Shown one piece after another: positions 24,650-38,000 of a stretch of 64,000 bases of DNA (positions are counted from its first letter, which is position 1; the number at the start of each line of letters is the position of its first letter). Below the pieces are notes generated by a model that saw nothing but the letters and a program-made list of their open reading frames with translations, was not told where the DNA came from and made no database searches. Location: NCBI GenBank assembly GCA_964247055.1, contig OZ176052.1:12524001-12588000 (forward strand), read 5' to 3'. The translations under genes and the position numbers were made by a program. This DNA comes from Paragordius varius (Eukaryota > Nematomorpha).

Positions 24650-25290
24650 GTAAACGACTTTTTGGATATAGTTTTCACCATTGCTTTCCACTTTCTTCTA
24701 TCTTTTACCGCTACATTGAGATCATTCAATGACATTTTAGTCTCCTCTTTTATCATATCCAACCACCTCATCGGTGGTCGGCCTCGTTTCCTTTGTCCTT
24801 CTACCGCCCAAACATTGTATCTTTCTCTAGAGAATTCGATCGCATGACATGACCAAAATATGTTAACTTCCTTTTTAGAATTATCTCCAGGATGTTTGTT
24901 TTAGGATTTATTTCTGTTGTTGGATTTCTATTCTAAAATTTAACCTTCCAGGTGTATCCTGGCATCCTACGCCAGCATTTTCGAAAGCCATGAGCCTTTC
25001 TTTGTCTCTTTTTCTGAGAGTCCAGCTCTCACAACCATATGTGGTGACCGGGAGAACAAAACAATAGAGTTTAACGCTAACAAAACCAAAATATTATCTA
25101 CTGGAGAAAAGCTTACAATTATTATAGATGAAGTGAAAATAGAAGTAGTTAATCAATTAACGTTTTTGGGTGTTATATGGCTCTTAACTCCTCAGAGAGA
25201 GGGAGATAGAGAAATAGGATTGAGTGGGGAAGCGATGACCAAATTAACAAAGATTTGGAAAAACAAAAGCGTAAGAGTTGAAACTAAAAA
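24650..25290 (-). mobile_element. LINE 3' fragment with inverted 5' part (RTE/CR1-like)
   Basis: On the minus strand, 25060 down to 24650 reads YGCESWTLRKRDKERLMAFE, then RKLTYFGHVMR and RKRGRPPMRWLDMIKEE, the C-terminal end of a non-LTR reverse transcriptase. From about 25065 to 25290 the plus strand reads TKILSTGEKLTIIIDE, VVNQLTFLGVI and AMTKLTKIWKNKSV, the segment that lies just upstream in such proteins. The two pieces meet head to head. That layout is typical of twin priming during target-primed insertion. Several stops and frame breaks show it is dead. Confidence 0.75.
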
Positions 25291-26673
25291 AAGATGATTT
25301 ATTAAAAAACACATTATGCATTGTGAGACAGACAGGATCGTGGATTGATCTTTTTCAAATCGGATATTATCATATCCATATATTCCACCTTCTCACTAAA
25401 GATGTATACCCCATTTGACGAAAATAACTGGAGCCAAATTAAGATTGAATTACGACAAAGGTGCGTTGTTTACCTTTGTATTCAATTTTAGAGGAAACAC
25501 GGACAAGGATCTAAAAAACTGCGTATATCATAATTAATGGCTTGACACTTACTGTAAATTATTTACGGAACTGAATGTCAAAAATTCTGTCAACATTCAA
25601 CTACAATAAGGCATATATTTACATAAATGCACCTAATGAACGCATTGAAGCCAAACTATGTGCCATTAACACAGTATACAAAAGTTTTCTACCAATAAGG
25701 CGAAGAATTGGAATGCCAAAAGTCTAAATAAAAACAACAAAATATGGTAATCACGTCATTGTTAAACTAATATAGAAAATAATTGGTTTTCCCATTTATA
25801 AAAAATTAAAATGCAATTTTTGATTAAAAGTGTTATATTCTTATGGTTTTACCTGTTTTCCGAATATTTCAAACATTCAACTCAAATTTTTCAAAAATGT
25901 GTAACATTTGGAGCCCAGACTAAATTTTCAATAATAATATAAGATATAATAACAAATTTTTAAATTGTAGGAGTTATATGGTAAATTTATGTTTGTCACA
26001 TTGTGCGCTAAAATTGTGATTTTATAATTCTTTTATAAATGACTTGGCTTCAAAACTAAAAGCATCATGAAAATTCTAATTTAAGTATCAGGGTATATAT
26101 ATGTATATATATTATCAATAAATTCTTTTAATTCCTAAATAATTTAATTCACATTTGGAAACTCTTATAAATATTTTGAACGGCGGGGTTGGTTTTTAAC
26201 CCGAACCGTTTTCGCACATTTCATGTATTGCTTGTTCTTCCAGTTCCATATATTTTTGTAAAAACAATCCCGGGCAAAATGGTACCACTGTCTAAAAGGT
26301 TTTTTAAACAAGTTTGTTTTTTATTTTGTTTGAATAAAACCAAAAATTAAACATACCCAAAAAAGTTTATAAACTATAACAGACAACCTCATCAAAATAC
26401 AAGGTTAACTTCATTCACAAATTTTAAATAAGTTTTTTTGGACTATTGTTAGGTGCCACGATATTATAAAAGAATCGTTTTATCAATTGTTTTCCAAATT
26501 ATAAGCTAATGGCTCAGATTCCATAAAAACTAATCATTTCTGTGGCAAGACTTTCATAAGGATAAATGTTTAATTTTTATTGCTTATAGTCTTTATGTGA
26601 ATGAATGAGGCCTTGATGTTTAGCTTGCTTTCGCCACAAGATTTAAAATATTCTTAATTACAAATACTATCCA
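25291..26673. other. Non-coding, unassigned
   Basis: No gene found. A stretch near 25400-25700 has slightly higher GC and broken frames. It could be more decayed element, but I cannot assign a family. Confidence 0.3.
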
Positions 26674-27245
26674 TTAACATTTCTTTTTAAATTGGGGTAT
26701 CTAATTACCCGAGACAATATCTAAGTTGATATTTATAAAAACTACTAAAAGAAACCAATTAAAATTTATGCTTTTATCCTAATAAAAATTATATAATTAC
26801 GCCAAAATATCTGAATGAAATTTAGTTTGTAAAAAAAGTTCCGTATCAAACAACTTGGACGCCATTTTTATTTTATATCATTTTTTCAAAATATCTTGTT
26901 AGTATGATTTCAAGCCTAAAATTAAGTTTAGTTTTTTTTTCTTTAAATCACAACGATATTGATATAAACAGAAAACTCGTATATCTTGCATTATATTATT
27001 TAGCACATGCATACATGTCATGTTGTCTAAATTTTTACCTTTGGGTTTTACCTCTCAATAAGTGATATCAAGTATTTTTGAATGATTTTTTTTCCATATT
27101 TTAGGTTCATTAGTGTTATATGAGTGCAAACTTTTATGGTTCCAATTTATTTCTTTTTAAAATATATAATTTTGAACAAGCCTGATATCTAACTGCCCCA
27201 ATAAGAATCGAAGGACTGAAATGAATGTGTTGTATCCAAGTGTTA
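26674..27245 (+). mobile_element. MITE-A copy, intergenic
   Basis: Left TTAACATTTC and AAATTGGGGTATCTAATTACCC; right GCCCCAATAAGAATCGAAGG and GTGTTGTATCCAAGTGTTAG. More diverged than the copies at 55-56 kb. Confidence 0.75.
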
Positions 27246-28807
27246 GATACTAAAATATCCAGAAGAAAATAATAAATATATGATGTCATATGTTTAAAGG
27301 TGTGTCAACAACATATTTTAACCCCTATAAATTTTTACTTATCTATTTAATATTATATTTATTATGTTCATTTGGTACCGTTTTCGCGTTTATTTATTAA
27401 ACAAAAATATACAATTTGGGTTAATTAGAACAATCAGTGTTTAGGATTGATCACAATTCATGCCACAAATATTAATCATTGCATTGCATGCAAATATTGT
27501 AAGCTTGTTTAAAAAATTATTTTTACCTTCATTTACAGTATATTGTATTTTTATTATTGTTAATCAACATATTGTATATTTATATTTCCATAGTTACTTC
27601 CACACACACTCTGTAGGTTAGTTAGCACTGTGCAATATATTTGTAACTGTTGTATAGAGCTTTCAGCGCGCCTATTTAATATTACTGTTATTCATTATTT
27701 TTTTATGGAAAAATATAGATTTTCTCATTTTGTTTTTCTATATAGAGATATGCGTTTATTGTATATCGTATTGGAGGAAAGGAGTAACCTTATATAAGGT
27801 TGTTAGCTACTTTATACCATATATAATGAGAATCCTTATATACCGTATTTCGTATATTTCCAACTACATGATAATGTATTTTACAAAATTAAAACTAATA
27901 ACATTATAAAAAAGTATCCATCAATATATAATTATTAATCCCAATGATTATGTAGATTTTAACATCTTTGGGATTTTCTAAAAATATTTATTTCGATCCA
28001 TCCCTTACCACATAAATGCCACAAATATTGAACAATTCATCATCAACATCATCGATTTAATAAATATTAATAAGCAGTATTGTCACATATGCAGAATTTT
28101 TATCGAAGTGAAATTTGATCTTTTTCCATCATTTTTGTGTATTTATTAAGCTTATGCGAAAAAAATATTTTTTTTTTCGATAAAATCTTGACATGGCGGC
28201 ATCTTAACTTAATATACAATATAATAATAAATCACTGACTAGCTATTGTTATATTTTCATGTTTTTTGCATTCGTAAAAGATTGGTGCATACAAGAGCCC
28301 TATTATTATTATCGATTGGATTCGAATAAATGCTTTTAATCAACCGACTCTAATCAAGTTTATTGTAAAAATTTTACTAATTCGAAAAACTGATATTAGA
28401 ATAAGCAGCCACTCACACATTTTTTTTCAAAATAGATTTTGAAAACTCACGTTTTGTCCAAATTTATCCTTTATTAATTATTTATATATTTATTTATATG
28501 TATTTTACATCAAAACGATGTGTGGACATTCGTTATCCATTTATTTGAATAAAATCAATTTTAAATGCCATATATTGTTAGATTCCTCTTCTACCAAATT
28601 TATAATACTGCCAACAATGCACTAAATACCATTATTCAGGAATCAATGCCATTATTCGAAAATCGATTGCGACAATTATAATTGTGTGATTGATAGTTTT
28701 TTCATATACCATTTTGAAAAAAATCTAAATTTTTCCCATACTCGTAAATCCTTGCTTTATTTAACCAAATTTAACCAGTGTTGTAAACAAATGAAATTAT
28801 ATAAGGT
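27246..28807. other. Intergenic upstream of the SMP gene
   Basis: AT-rich with no recognised exon or terminal repeats. Presumably includes the promoter and 5' UTR of the gene starting at 28808. Confidence 0.35.
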
Positions 28808-31800
28808 ATGGCTGACATAACAACTAAACTCATCTTTTATCGGCTGCGTGAAACTCTTTTCCGACTCCATGAATTTTTTTCGAGCGGAAGTTCTTCAACA
28901 CAAACAGAATCCACTTCTTTTTCTGGTTCTAGCGGCTTACCCTTAACAAATTTTACTCCAACCAAGGTTCGAAACTCATTTTTAGCCCCCGAAAATTATT
29001 TTTCGCGATTTGACATTCTTGATTTATTGCTCGTTGGCTGGTTCATCGCGTCCGTAGTTATCGCTGCTTTCGTTTACATCATTGTACATGTCTGGTTTGG
29101 CACAGCTGGAGACCATGGAAAAACTCCTAATTCGAAACCTCGAGGCAGGAAATCTCAAGATCTTGTTAATGAAAACGATGAGTGTTTGGATAATCTTGAC
29201 ATGGATTCTCAAATGGATACAGGGCGATCATTTTTTCAACAAAGAGATTTTTCACGGTAATTTTAGACTAAAACTATAATTGGACTCATATAATATATAT
29301 ATATTAAATAATTTCTAATACGGAATGAACTTATAAAATATTTTAACAATACATTATATAGGATAGCGGAGTGTACAAAATAATATCATGATATAAAATA
29401 TATTCCGAGAGGGTGCTTTTGGTTTTGGGGCTTACAAGTGTTTTAAGAAAGTTATTTACACTTGGTAAGTGATCAGAAAGCAAAATATTTTTTGTGATAA
29501 ATTTTTTTGGTCATAAATGCTTCATAAATACAAAATTTATCATAAACTACCCATAAAAAGCAAAAAAATATTTCTTAAAAAATTAAATTTTTTGTGTGGG
29601 CTCCGAAAGTCATTTTTTCCACTCTTTTAAAATGGGCTATCTTAAATAAAAGGCAAGAATGCAGAGCTTAGCGCATTAAAAATTTTAGATAAATATATGC
29701 TAAATTTTGATTTTAATTGAAGATATTTTTAAAAAAATGCACACTTTTTTCAAAAATTAAATTTTTGCAAAATTTTTTTGAAGGCTACTTAATACTATTT
29801 TGAGGCATTATGGAAACGGTATAAAAACGCTTTAAGACATTATAAAAGGGCTTTTTTTACATAATTAAATGATGCTGAACATTTCTATCACCTCAGAATT
29901 TTAATTTAAAATTTCGTTGGCTTTAAAATTTTGGTGAATTTTGGTGAATGGTAAAAAAAATATGATAATCTTGAAGACGAACGAATGTTTATTTGAATTT
30001 TGAGGTGATAAAAATATTTAGCATTATCAAATTATATGGATAAAGCGTTTTTATACCATTTCTATAATGCCTCAAAATAGTATAAGGTACGCTTCAACAT
30101 TTTGCAAAAAGTAAATTTTTGAAAAAAGTATTTTTATAAATATTTTTCGTTGATATTAAAATTTAGCATATTTTTTTATATTTTTTCGCCAAGCTCTGCA
30201 TTTTTGAGTTTTATTTAAAAAACTTTGGGCTTTCGGAGCCTACGTCAAATTTAATTTATTTAAAATATTATTTTGCTTTTTTATAAGTAGTTTATATTTT
30301 AGTGATTTTTGGAAATCAAGCATTTAGCTTTCAGCAAGTAAACAAGTAAAGGGTGTAGTGTAGGAAGATCGTTGGCCACTTGCCGTCAAGGCAATCCCTA
30401 ATTTAGATTTTAACAAAAATTTGAAATAAAAAATAGGCGCAAATTTTCCATTTATATGAAGCACTTGCCACAAAAGTGTTAATAACTTTTTACACGTGTA
30501 AGCTTCAAAACCAAATCACCCTGAGTTCCTGATACATTTTTCTATCAGAATATATTCATTTTATTAAGACATTTTTTCATGACCCCCGATTTCGAACACT
30601 GTGTAGTAGATGCGTCTAATATTTGATAAAATAATCTTTACAGCCATGTATAAGAATTTTTCAAATTTAGCAGCGGCTATAACATTAATTCTTGCTCATG
30701 GTCATGCACTTTATTTTTGATATAAGGGCTACTTTTTGAGTTAGTTTAACGTTGATTATCTTTCATATAATCTTTAGAGTTTGAATAATTTGTAGGCACA
30801 CAAACTTATAATTCCCCAAAAACATTCGTATTTTTTATAATAATATATTATCTAAAAGGTTTATTATGTTAATATCATAATTGGGGTTATTATGAAGGGT
30901 TGTGCTGCATTTCAAGGCGCTTTTAGCTTTTTAAATGTTAAATAAGGTTTGGAATATTTCTTAACAAATATATTTATGCTATTTTCTAGGAATGTAATTA
31001 AATTTGAAAAATTATATTGGTACTCCTAAGAATTCTTGCAAAGAAAATTAATCCTCTTTAAGGAAAATATTTAATATTGAAAATAACCATCATACATATT
31101 TTTTACAAGAGATAATGTAGACAAGGGATTATTTATTCTGAGTTAACTTGGATATTAAAAGAATTCAATTTATTTTAAGGTTTAATCTCTTATTAGTATA
31201 CACTATAATAATTTTTGAATTAGTTACAGCCATATTAGATTGTAGTATTTAAAGTAAAAAGATTAAACACTTAAGTTTTTCAACAATAAACCAATTCTTA
31301 TTTAAAGTATTTAAAATTTCGCTTTTTAATTTATATTAAACTTTAGAACAATTTGGGTCAGTTTTATATTCTACAATCGTATAATTTATAATTTATATGG
31401 GTTAGATTAGATATTAAACCAATCAACAAAAACAAAAACGTTAATAATAATACAGACTATCAAGATTTTGAATATGTGGATCCTTGTAAATGGTCTCTTT
31501 GCCTTTTGGATTGGTTCAATATGGCAAGATTGGAAGATAAGGACTTGTTTCATGCTAACATTGTCAAACATCTCAAAAATAATCTCCTTAACGGTCTTAA
31601 CAATAGAGCTCGATTATCAAAAGTTAGTATCTAAAATACTCTTACCTCATAAAAAATTAAATTTCTAAAAAATAATGTGTGATTGGATTTAGGAAAACGT
31701 TCAGATAACTTACGAGGATATTGGATATGTGCGAAATAATATTGACAAAGATTTATTATCCAACATCAAAATAAATCATGTAACATATGAGCCATCAGCA

Positions 31801-34800
31801 TCCACTGGTGTGGTAAGTTAATTTATTTGACTAATTTATCTACATTGATATCTTTTTTAAGATATTCGATTTTTCAATAAAAGTTTGAATTATAAAGTCC
31901 ACTTATAGAAAAATTATATAAGTATTTTAGAAATGTTAAATATTATATGTCAAATTACACCTAAATTTTAGGCATGAAAATTAAATTGTTCTTTAAATTT
32001 TAAATATTCACCAATTATAACGCAATTGATTAAATGTTAGTTGAATAATGTGTTCAATGCAAAAATAAAACAAAACCAATATACGTGATTTATTTAGTCA
32101 GAGATTTCTGTAGTTTTATTTTGACAGTTAACAATACATACAAGGTCATTTCAATTACCTTTCATAATAAATTATTGCTAATAATTCATTTATTTGATAT
32201 AAACAATATAAGTTATATGATTAATTTATAATCTTTTGAGAATATCATATTAGGTCTCAAAAAATATATTTTTGCAACTCGGTTTTATTTTTGAAAAGCA
32301 TTCAATTTTGTAAAACCTTAATTATCCTAAAAAACTACATATTAATATCTATTGTTTAAATTCCAAGAAGTTTTTTTGCTACGAAATTAATTATTTTTCC
32401 TGTATTCCGTGCACACACACCTCTACAGAAAGCTAGACGACCAGTTAATTATGCAAATATGTTTTCCTAAGCTAACACCTTTTAATATTAATGAAGATTT
32501 TCGAAATTTGGCCTGCTGGTTAGACATTCCTATATATATATATATATATATATAAAGTCCAGATTCTGTCTAAAGCTTCAAATATAATTAGAGATTTATC
32601 ATTCTTGTCGTAATTTATATGATAATTACTCGTTCAGAATATTAAATTTTCATGTACAAGGTGGTGGTTACATCTTAACATATCACAATTAATTTATGCC
32701 AAAATTATTTGGTTTTATTATATTTATAATATAATATATAGCAGGGGCGATTTGAAGGTATAAGTATATTTTTGTATTTAACAAAAAATAAAATGGAATT
32801 TTTGGAATATTTATATTGGTTTAATAACCTTATGAATATTTTAAAAATTCAGCTCAAAATTACTCTAAATGAAAATAACTATCATTTTACATTTAAACCA
32901 TACTATCCATGTCAGATGCATAAGATATATTTAAAACGTATCTTTAAAAAATTATTTAAAAATATTCAGTACATATATTTCTTGAATAATGTGCAGAGTA
33001 CCAATTTTGCGTAATAAATGCTTAAAAATATTTAAATATATATTATTGTTTTTTTATTATAAAACAGAAAATTACAGACATGATTGATTTGATAAATATC
33101 CCCTTGAGGATTTTTGCAACACAGCGTTTAGAAAACTCCAATACGACAAATATGGCTTTATATCAAGCAATATGCAAACAAATACACGGACAAGTTAATA
33201 TAATTATTTATATCGTAATGAAAATATGGTCAATCCATTTTAGATTGAACCAAAAATTTTGGGTTTTTATATAATTTAAGAGGTCTAAAAGTGGTATATT
33301 ATGCAAATTATTAGGTCAATACAAATGAAGGTCCACAACGCATTATTCACAAGAACTAAAACATATATTGTTGGATTGATTAAAATAATAGGCCCATTTA
33401 GGAATTTCGCATTTTCGTGTATTTTAGGTTTTAGTCAAGTCTTCAACTATAATTGATAATTGGCCCTTTACTAATTTATCTATTTTATAAAAATAACTTT
33501 TTCCTTTGATAGATTCGATTCATTATATATCCGCTAAAGCATGCTTACCACACCACACTAAGCTTTGACCATCCACCTGAAATCAAAATCCATTTACAAA
33601 AACTTGATGAACCAACTATAAATGATCCTGTAAATACTGGTCATCCGGTTAATTATACTTCAGTCGATATGGAATTACTCGATAGAGTTATACGTGAAAC
33701 GATATCAAGCCTTCAACTAACTATCGATATGTCCAAATTTTATAAAATTAACCGTCCTATTGGTTTAGGACCATTTCCTCTACCTAAAACGCATTTTCGA
33801 GGTTAATCTACAACTTACCACTCTAATATTATTTATGATCAGTTAAAAATATACTTTACATGTTATGATTGTAGGAAAGAAAGCAAGTTATAAGCACATA
33901 GTATTGGAATCGGATTTAGACGAAGAAATTAAGGCCCATAAGTTACGGAAGCAATCAACGGACAGTATTGTCAAAGAGTATGCCATGAGAACGCATAAAG
34001 ATAGCACAAATTACAAACATAACGTAGTAATCCCTAGTTATTATGAACTTCAACGGGATGGAGCTTTCAGATCGTCTTTCGAATCCTTTCCCAATTCAAA
34101 TCTTGAGCATATGCCTTACATCACAGAATATTCAGGTTCAATGGGAATAAAAGACCTAGAAGTAATTTATTTACTTTATATATGTTTAAGTGAAAATTGT
34201 TGTTTGATATATATATAATCGCGTTTAATTAACCCTTTCTTCTAAGCAATTACTGTTTTTTTGAAAAAAATGCGGCTCTAATATAAATGACATTATAATT
34301 GCTTATCATCATCATTTTCATTTTAAAACCAAAAATTATTTACCAATTTAACATTCTGGAAAACTGGCTAGATCCTAAGAAAAGTTAAACATTAACCATA
34401 TATTGTTTTTACAATAATAGCTATTTAAACACCATTTAATTTGGCTATCTATTTTTTACCAAAAAAAACTTAAAAATACAATGATAGAGATAAATGGATG
34501 AAAATATAATTATTTTCGTTGAAATGGTTTAACTAGCGTAAAATCGATTTTTTGAATTTAAAAAAAAGGCCGAAAAATATTTTTTTATATGAGCGCTTTT
34601 AACATATACTGGCATTGGATAATTCTCTTTTATTAAAGAAATGGTTCTCATTTATTTAAACGTGGTTCAATTTTTCTAAATTACAAGTGAAAATTGAAAT
34701 TTAAACAAAACTTAAAATTATATAGAATATTTTTCATAAGACAGCCATAATTAACCTTGATATTTTCTGTATAAATTAATTTAATTACAATTGAAAAATA

Positions 34801-34965
34801 CATGATAAAATGTAATACCAATATACGTCTCAATTTTTTATTTAAAAAACAATATCTATATCGAAATAATAATTTTACATAAGTACAACGGTTTTTGAAA
34901 CTTTTTTATCGTTATTATATATCTTCTCGTTTCCGCATAATTTCATTTTCACTCTAAATGAATTG

Positions 34966-35001
<36 letters not shown>

Positions 35002-38000
35002 ATAGCTAAAAAAACAACGGCAACAGTTATCAATGAATTTAGTTGGAGAAAACAATAAGTTTATGCCGCCGAATCCGTATGATTTATCACTCAAACAGCT
35101 CAGGCGGACTTCATATTTTCCCAAACAACTTTTCGTCAAGGTTGTCAAAGCCAATGGCTTAGGTGACATTCTTGGTTGTTATGAACCGTATTGTCGTTTA
35201 ACGTTGATCGAAACTGATTATTCCGATGATTTATCACACAGCTCACCCCTCTCAAAACATCGAGATAATCAAGAGACTTCACAACTAAAGTATAGCCTTT
35301 TCACTATTTATAAGCGTTTACTCCATTGATAAGATACAATTTTGTAATGCGGGTTGGTAAAATGATCACAATAAATTTATATATTGGTTTAAATAGCTGG
35401 GTTGATCGGCTATAAATGCCTTTATAACTATTAATGTGACCGCTTTTAAATATCACCGGTTAAAAACTGAACATATGTTTTCCATATGCAATTAAAAAAT
35501 ATGATATAATGGTATCAACTGATAATACTATTAAAAGCATTAAGAAATTGTTTTAATTACTGTTATCAAATAAAGCATATTACGTGAAGAGTCTAAATCA
35601 CGATAGCGACTTATAACCAGTCCGAACGGTTTTTATAATTTTTATAGTAATATCAAATATCCAATATAAGTCATTTCTTTCATATGCGATTGTATCACGT
35701 ATTTAACCAACTAGTTTTTATAAATCAATCTACTTTTAAACACTAGTGAAAATCATCCATCTTCTATCGCCCAACAAAAATTCATGACTTCAGTCATCAA
35801 GAATAGCTGTAATCCGTTTTGGGATGAAAACTTTCTATTTGATTTATGGCCTGTAATTCGCAATCAACAAATCCCTTCAGAGGATACTAATGAGGGAAAT
35901 AATGAGCTGAAAGGAGATCATTGGCCAATGTTAAAAATGGAAATTTTTGATAGAGCCAAAAAAGCTGGAGGTAACGTATATAATCAATTAACATTTTATC
36001 ATATTATGAAATAAAGTAAAAATTGAAATTTTACGGACAAATTGTAAAAATATAAAGACAAATATTTTTTTACAAACTTTTTTAATTTTATAAATTATAT
36101 AATTACTAATTGTAAAATAATAAACATCTCTATTTCATACTTTGCAATATAAAACAATAAGAAATGATTTATCTAAATTTAAAAAAAGTTCAGCGGTCTT
36201 TAGAAAAAAATTTATTTTTATATTTTTACGTTTTCCGTAATTAATTTTTACTATAGTCAAACGCAAGCACATTAGGCTAATCGAAATTTGATTAGAATAA
36301 ATAATGTCAATTCTTTATTATTAGACGATTTTTTGGGTCAAGTTATAATCCCTGTGACTTCACTGATTTCGAATCCGAATCAACGACAAATCATACCGCT
36401 ACTTTCGCGACCCGATCGGACGGATCCAGTCTCAGGAGCGATAACTGTCGAAGTTTAACACAATTTTTATATCCAAAAATTTAATTTAGTTTTTATTACT
36501 AGATAACAAAGGTAATCCCATTAATGAATTAAAGTTTCCATCATCTGCCATGCATGCCTCATCTACGCCAGGTACGATATAAAATTTAAGGAATATGTTA
36601 TATCAATCATAAAAGTAATTTGACTTTTAATTTCTTACATAATTATTTTATTCCATTCTTTTATATATTTTGATTTTAGATTTGTTACAACCCCAAAGAT
36701 ATTCGGAAACCAAAAAATTAACACTAGCCCCATCTAGTATGCGTTATTTATTTGTAAAAAATGTTTAGTTTTAAAAATTCATAAAACATAAGTTTTAGAT
36801 GATTAAATTTTATTTTGATAATAAGATTTATTAACTTATTATTAGGTAAAGGCTTAGGACTTCCAAGCACTCACCATGAACAATATCGTTCAGATTTATC
36901 GACCGTTTCTGATAATCAATTGATTCCCAACAAATATACCTCTTTGCTTATAACCGGCATCATGAAAGTATGTTGACTAAATATTATAACTCAAATTTAT
37001 TTTAAAACTGTTGTAAGTCAAATTTATATTCTGTTTTTATAGGATATCAAAGATGGTCGAGTGTATGAAGTGGAAGACATTAATGGCAAAATTGCACCTT
37101 CATCCAAATTCAAAGGTTTTATTTATAATTAAAAAGCTCTCTTATTTGCACCAATTAATTCATTATGCATTAATATATTTTACTGAACAGAATGTTTTAT
37201 ACCTGAAACTGTGTCTTTCCTAACCTCACTCAAACGTAGCATGAGTGCACGACGAAATCGAAGCCAAAGTCGTTCCAGTAGGCAACATCAAAGAGCAACC
37301 TCGCCGACGGGCGGTTCGACTTCGGCCAGACAATCGCCTGCATCCATCAGAAGCCGAAGTGTCGAGGTCTCACGATTGCCCCAAGAACAAACCACCATCT
37401 CCTCGCTTAAAATGAATACATTACCTTCAGATCACGTTGGTAAGTTTTTGTGCACATAATATTTTTGGGCTAATTTCGTAATAAGAAATTTATATGATTA
37501 CACTTTATAAAATTGTATGTACATTTTTGTATAGTTACGCTATAAAATGCAGTGATAGAGAGGTTAAACGAAAGAATAAGTATAAAATAATGCATTTGAA
37601 ATAATAACTAATATTAATATGTCGATCTAATAATTAACGCTTAATCTTAATATTGCCCCATTAGCATTTTGTCCGCGCAAAAAAATATTTGAATAAAGTG
37701 TGGGTGTTTTTGATTAAAAATCTATATTATGTGGAGATTTATATTAGCGACGAAATATTATAATCAAAATTCAAGGGCAAAAATATTTTTAATATGCTTT
37801 AAATTTTAGATAAATTTGTGCCTGATAGTACTGCACTTAATGGAAAATTAGATTGGCAACGTTCAAATCGTAATATGTCAGCCCCGCCTCCTGGAAGTCC
37901 TAAACCGGGCGTCAGATCTTCTTCTGTCAGTTCACCTAATAAATCAGGTTTATACCTAAACTAATTCTAACATATTTTATTTTATTTGAATTTTCAATCA

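Noticed and set aside
25400-25730. Possible transposon-derived frames with slightly raised GC
   Set aside because: No diagnostic motif or terminal repeat could be named.
32772-33014. Open frame of 80 codons in an SMP-gene intron
   Set aside because: Asn/Ile/Tyr/Phe-rich composition typical of random AT-rich frames; it does not fit the phase of the gene.
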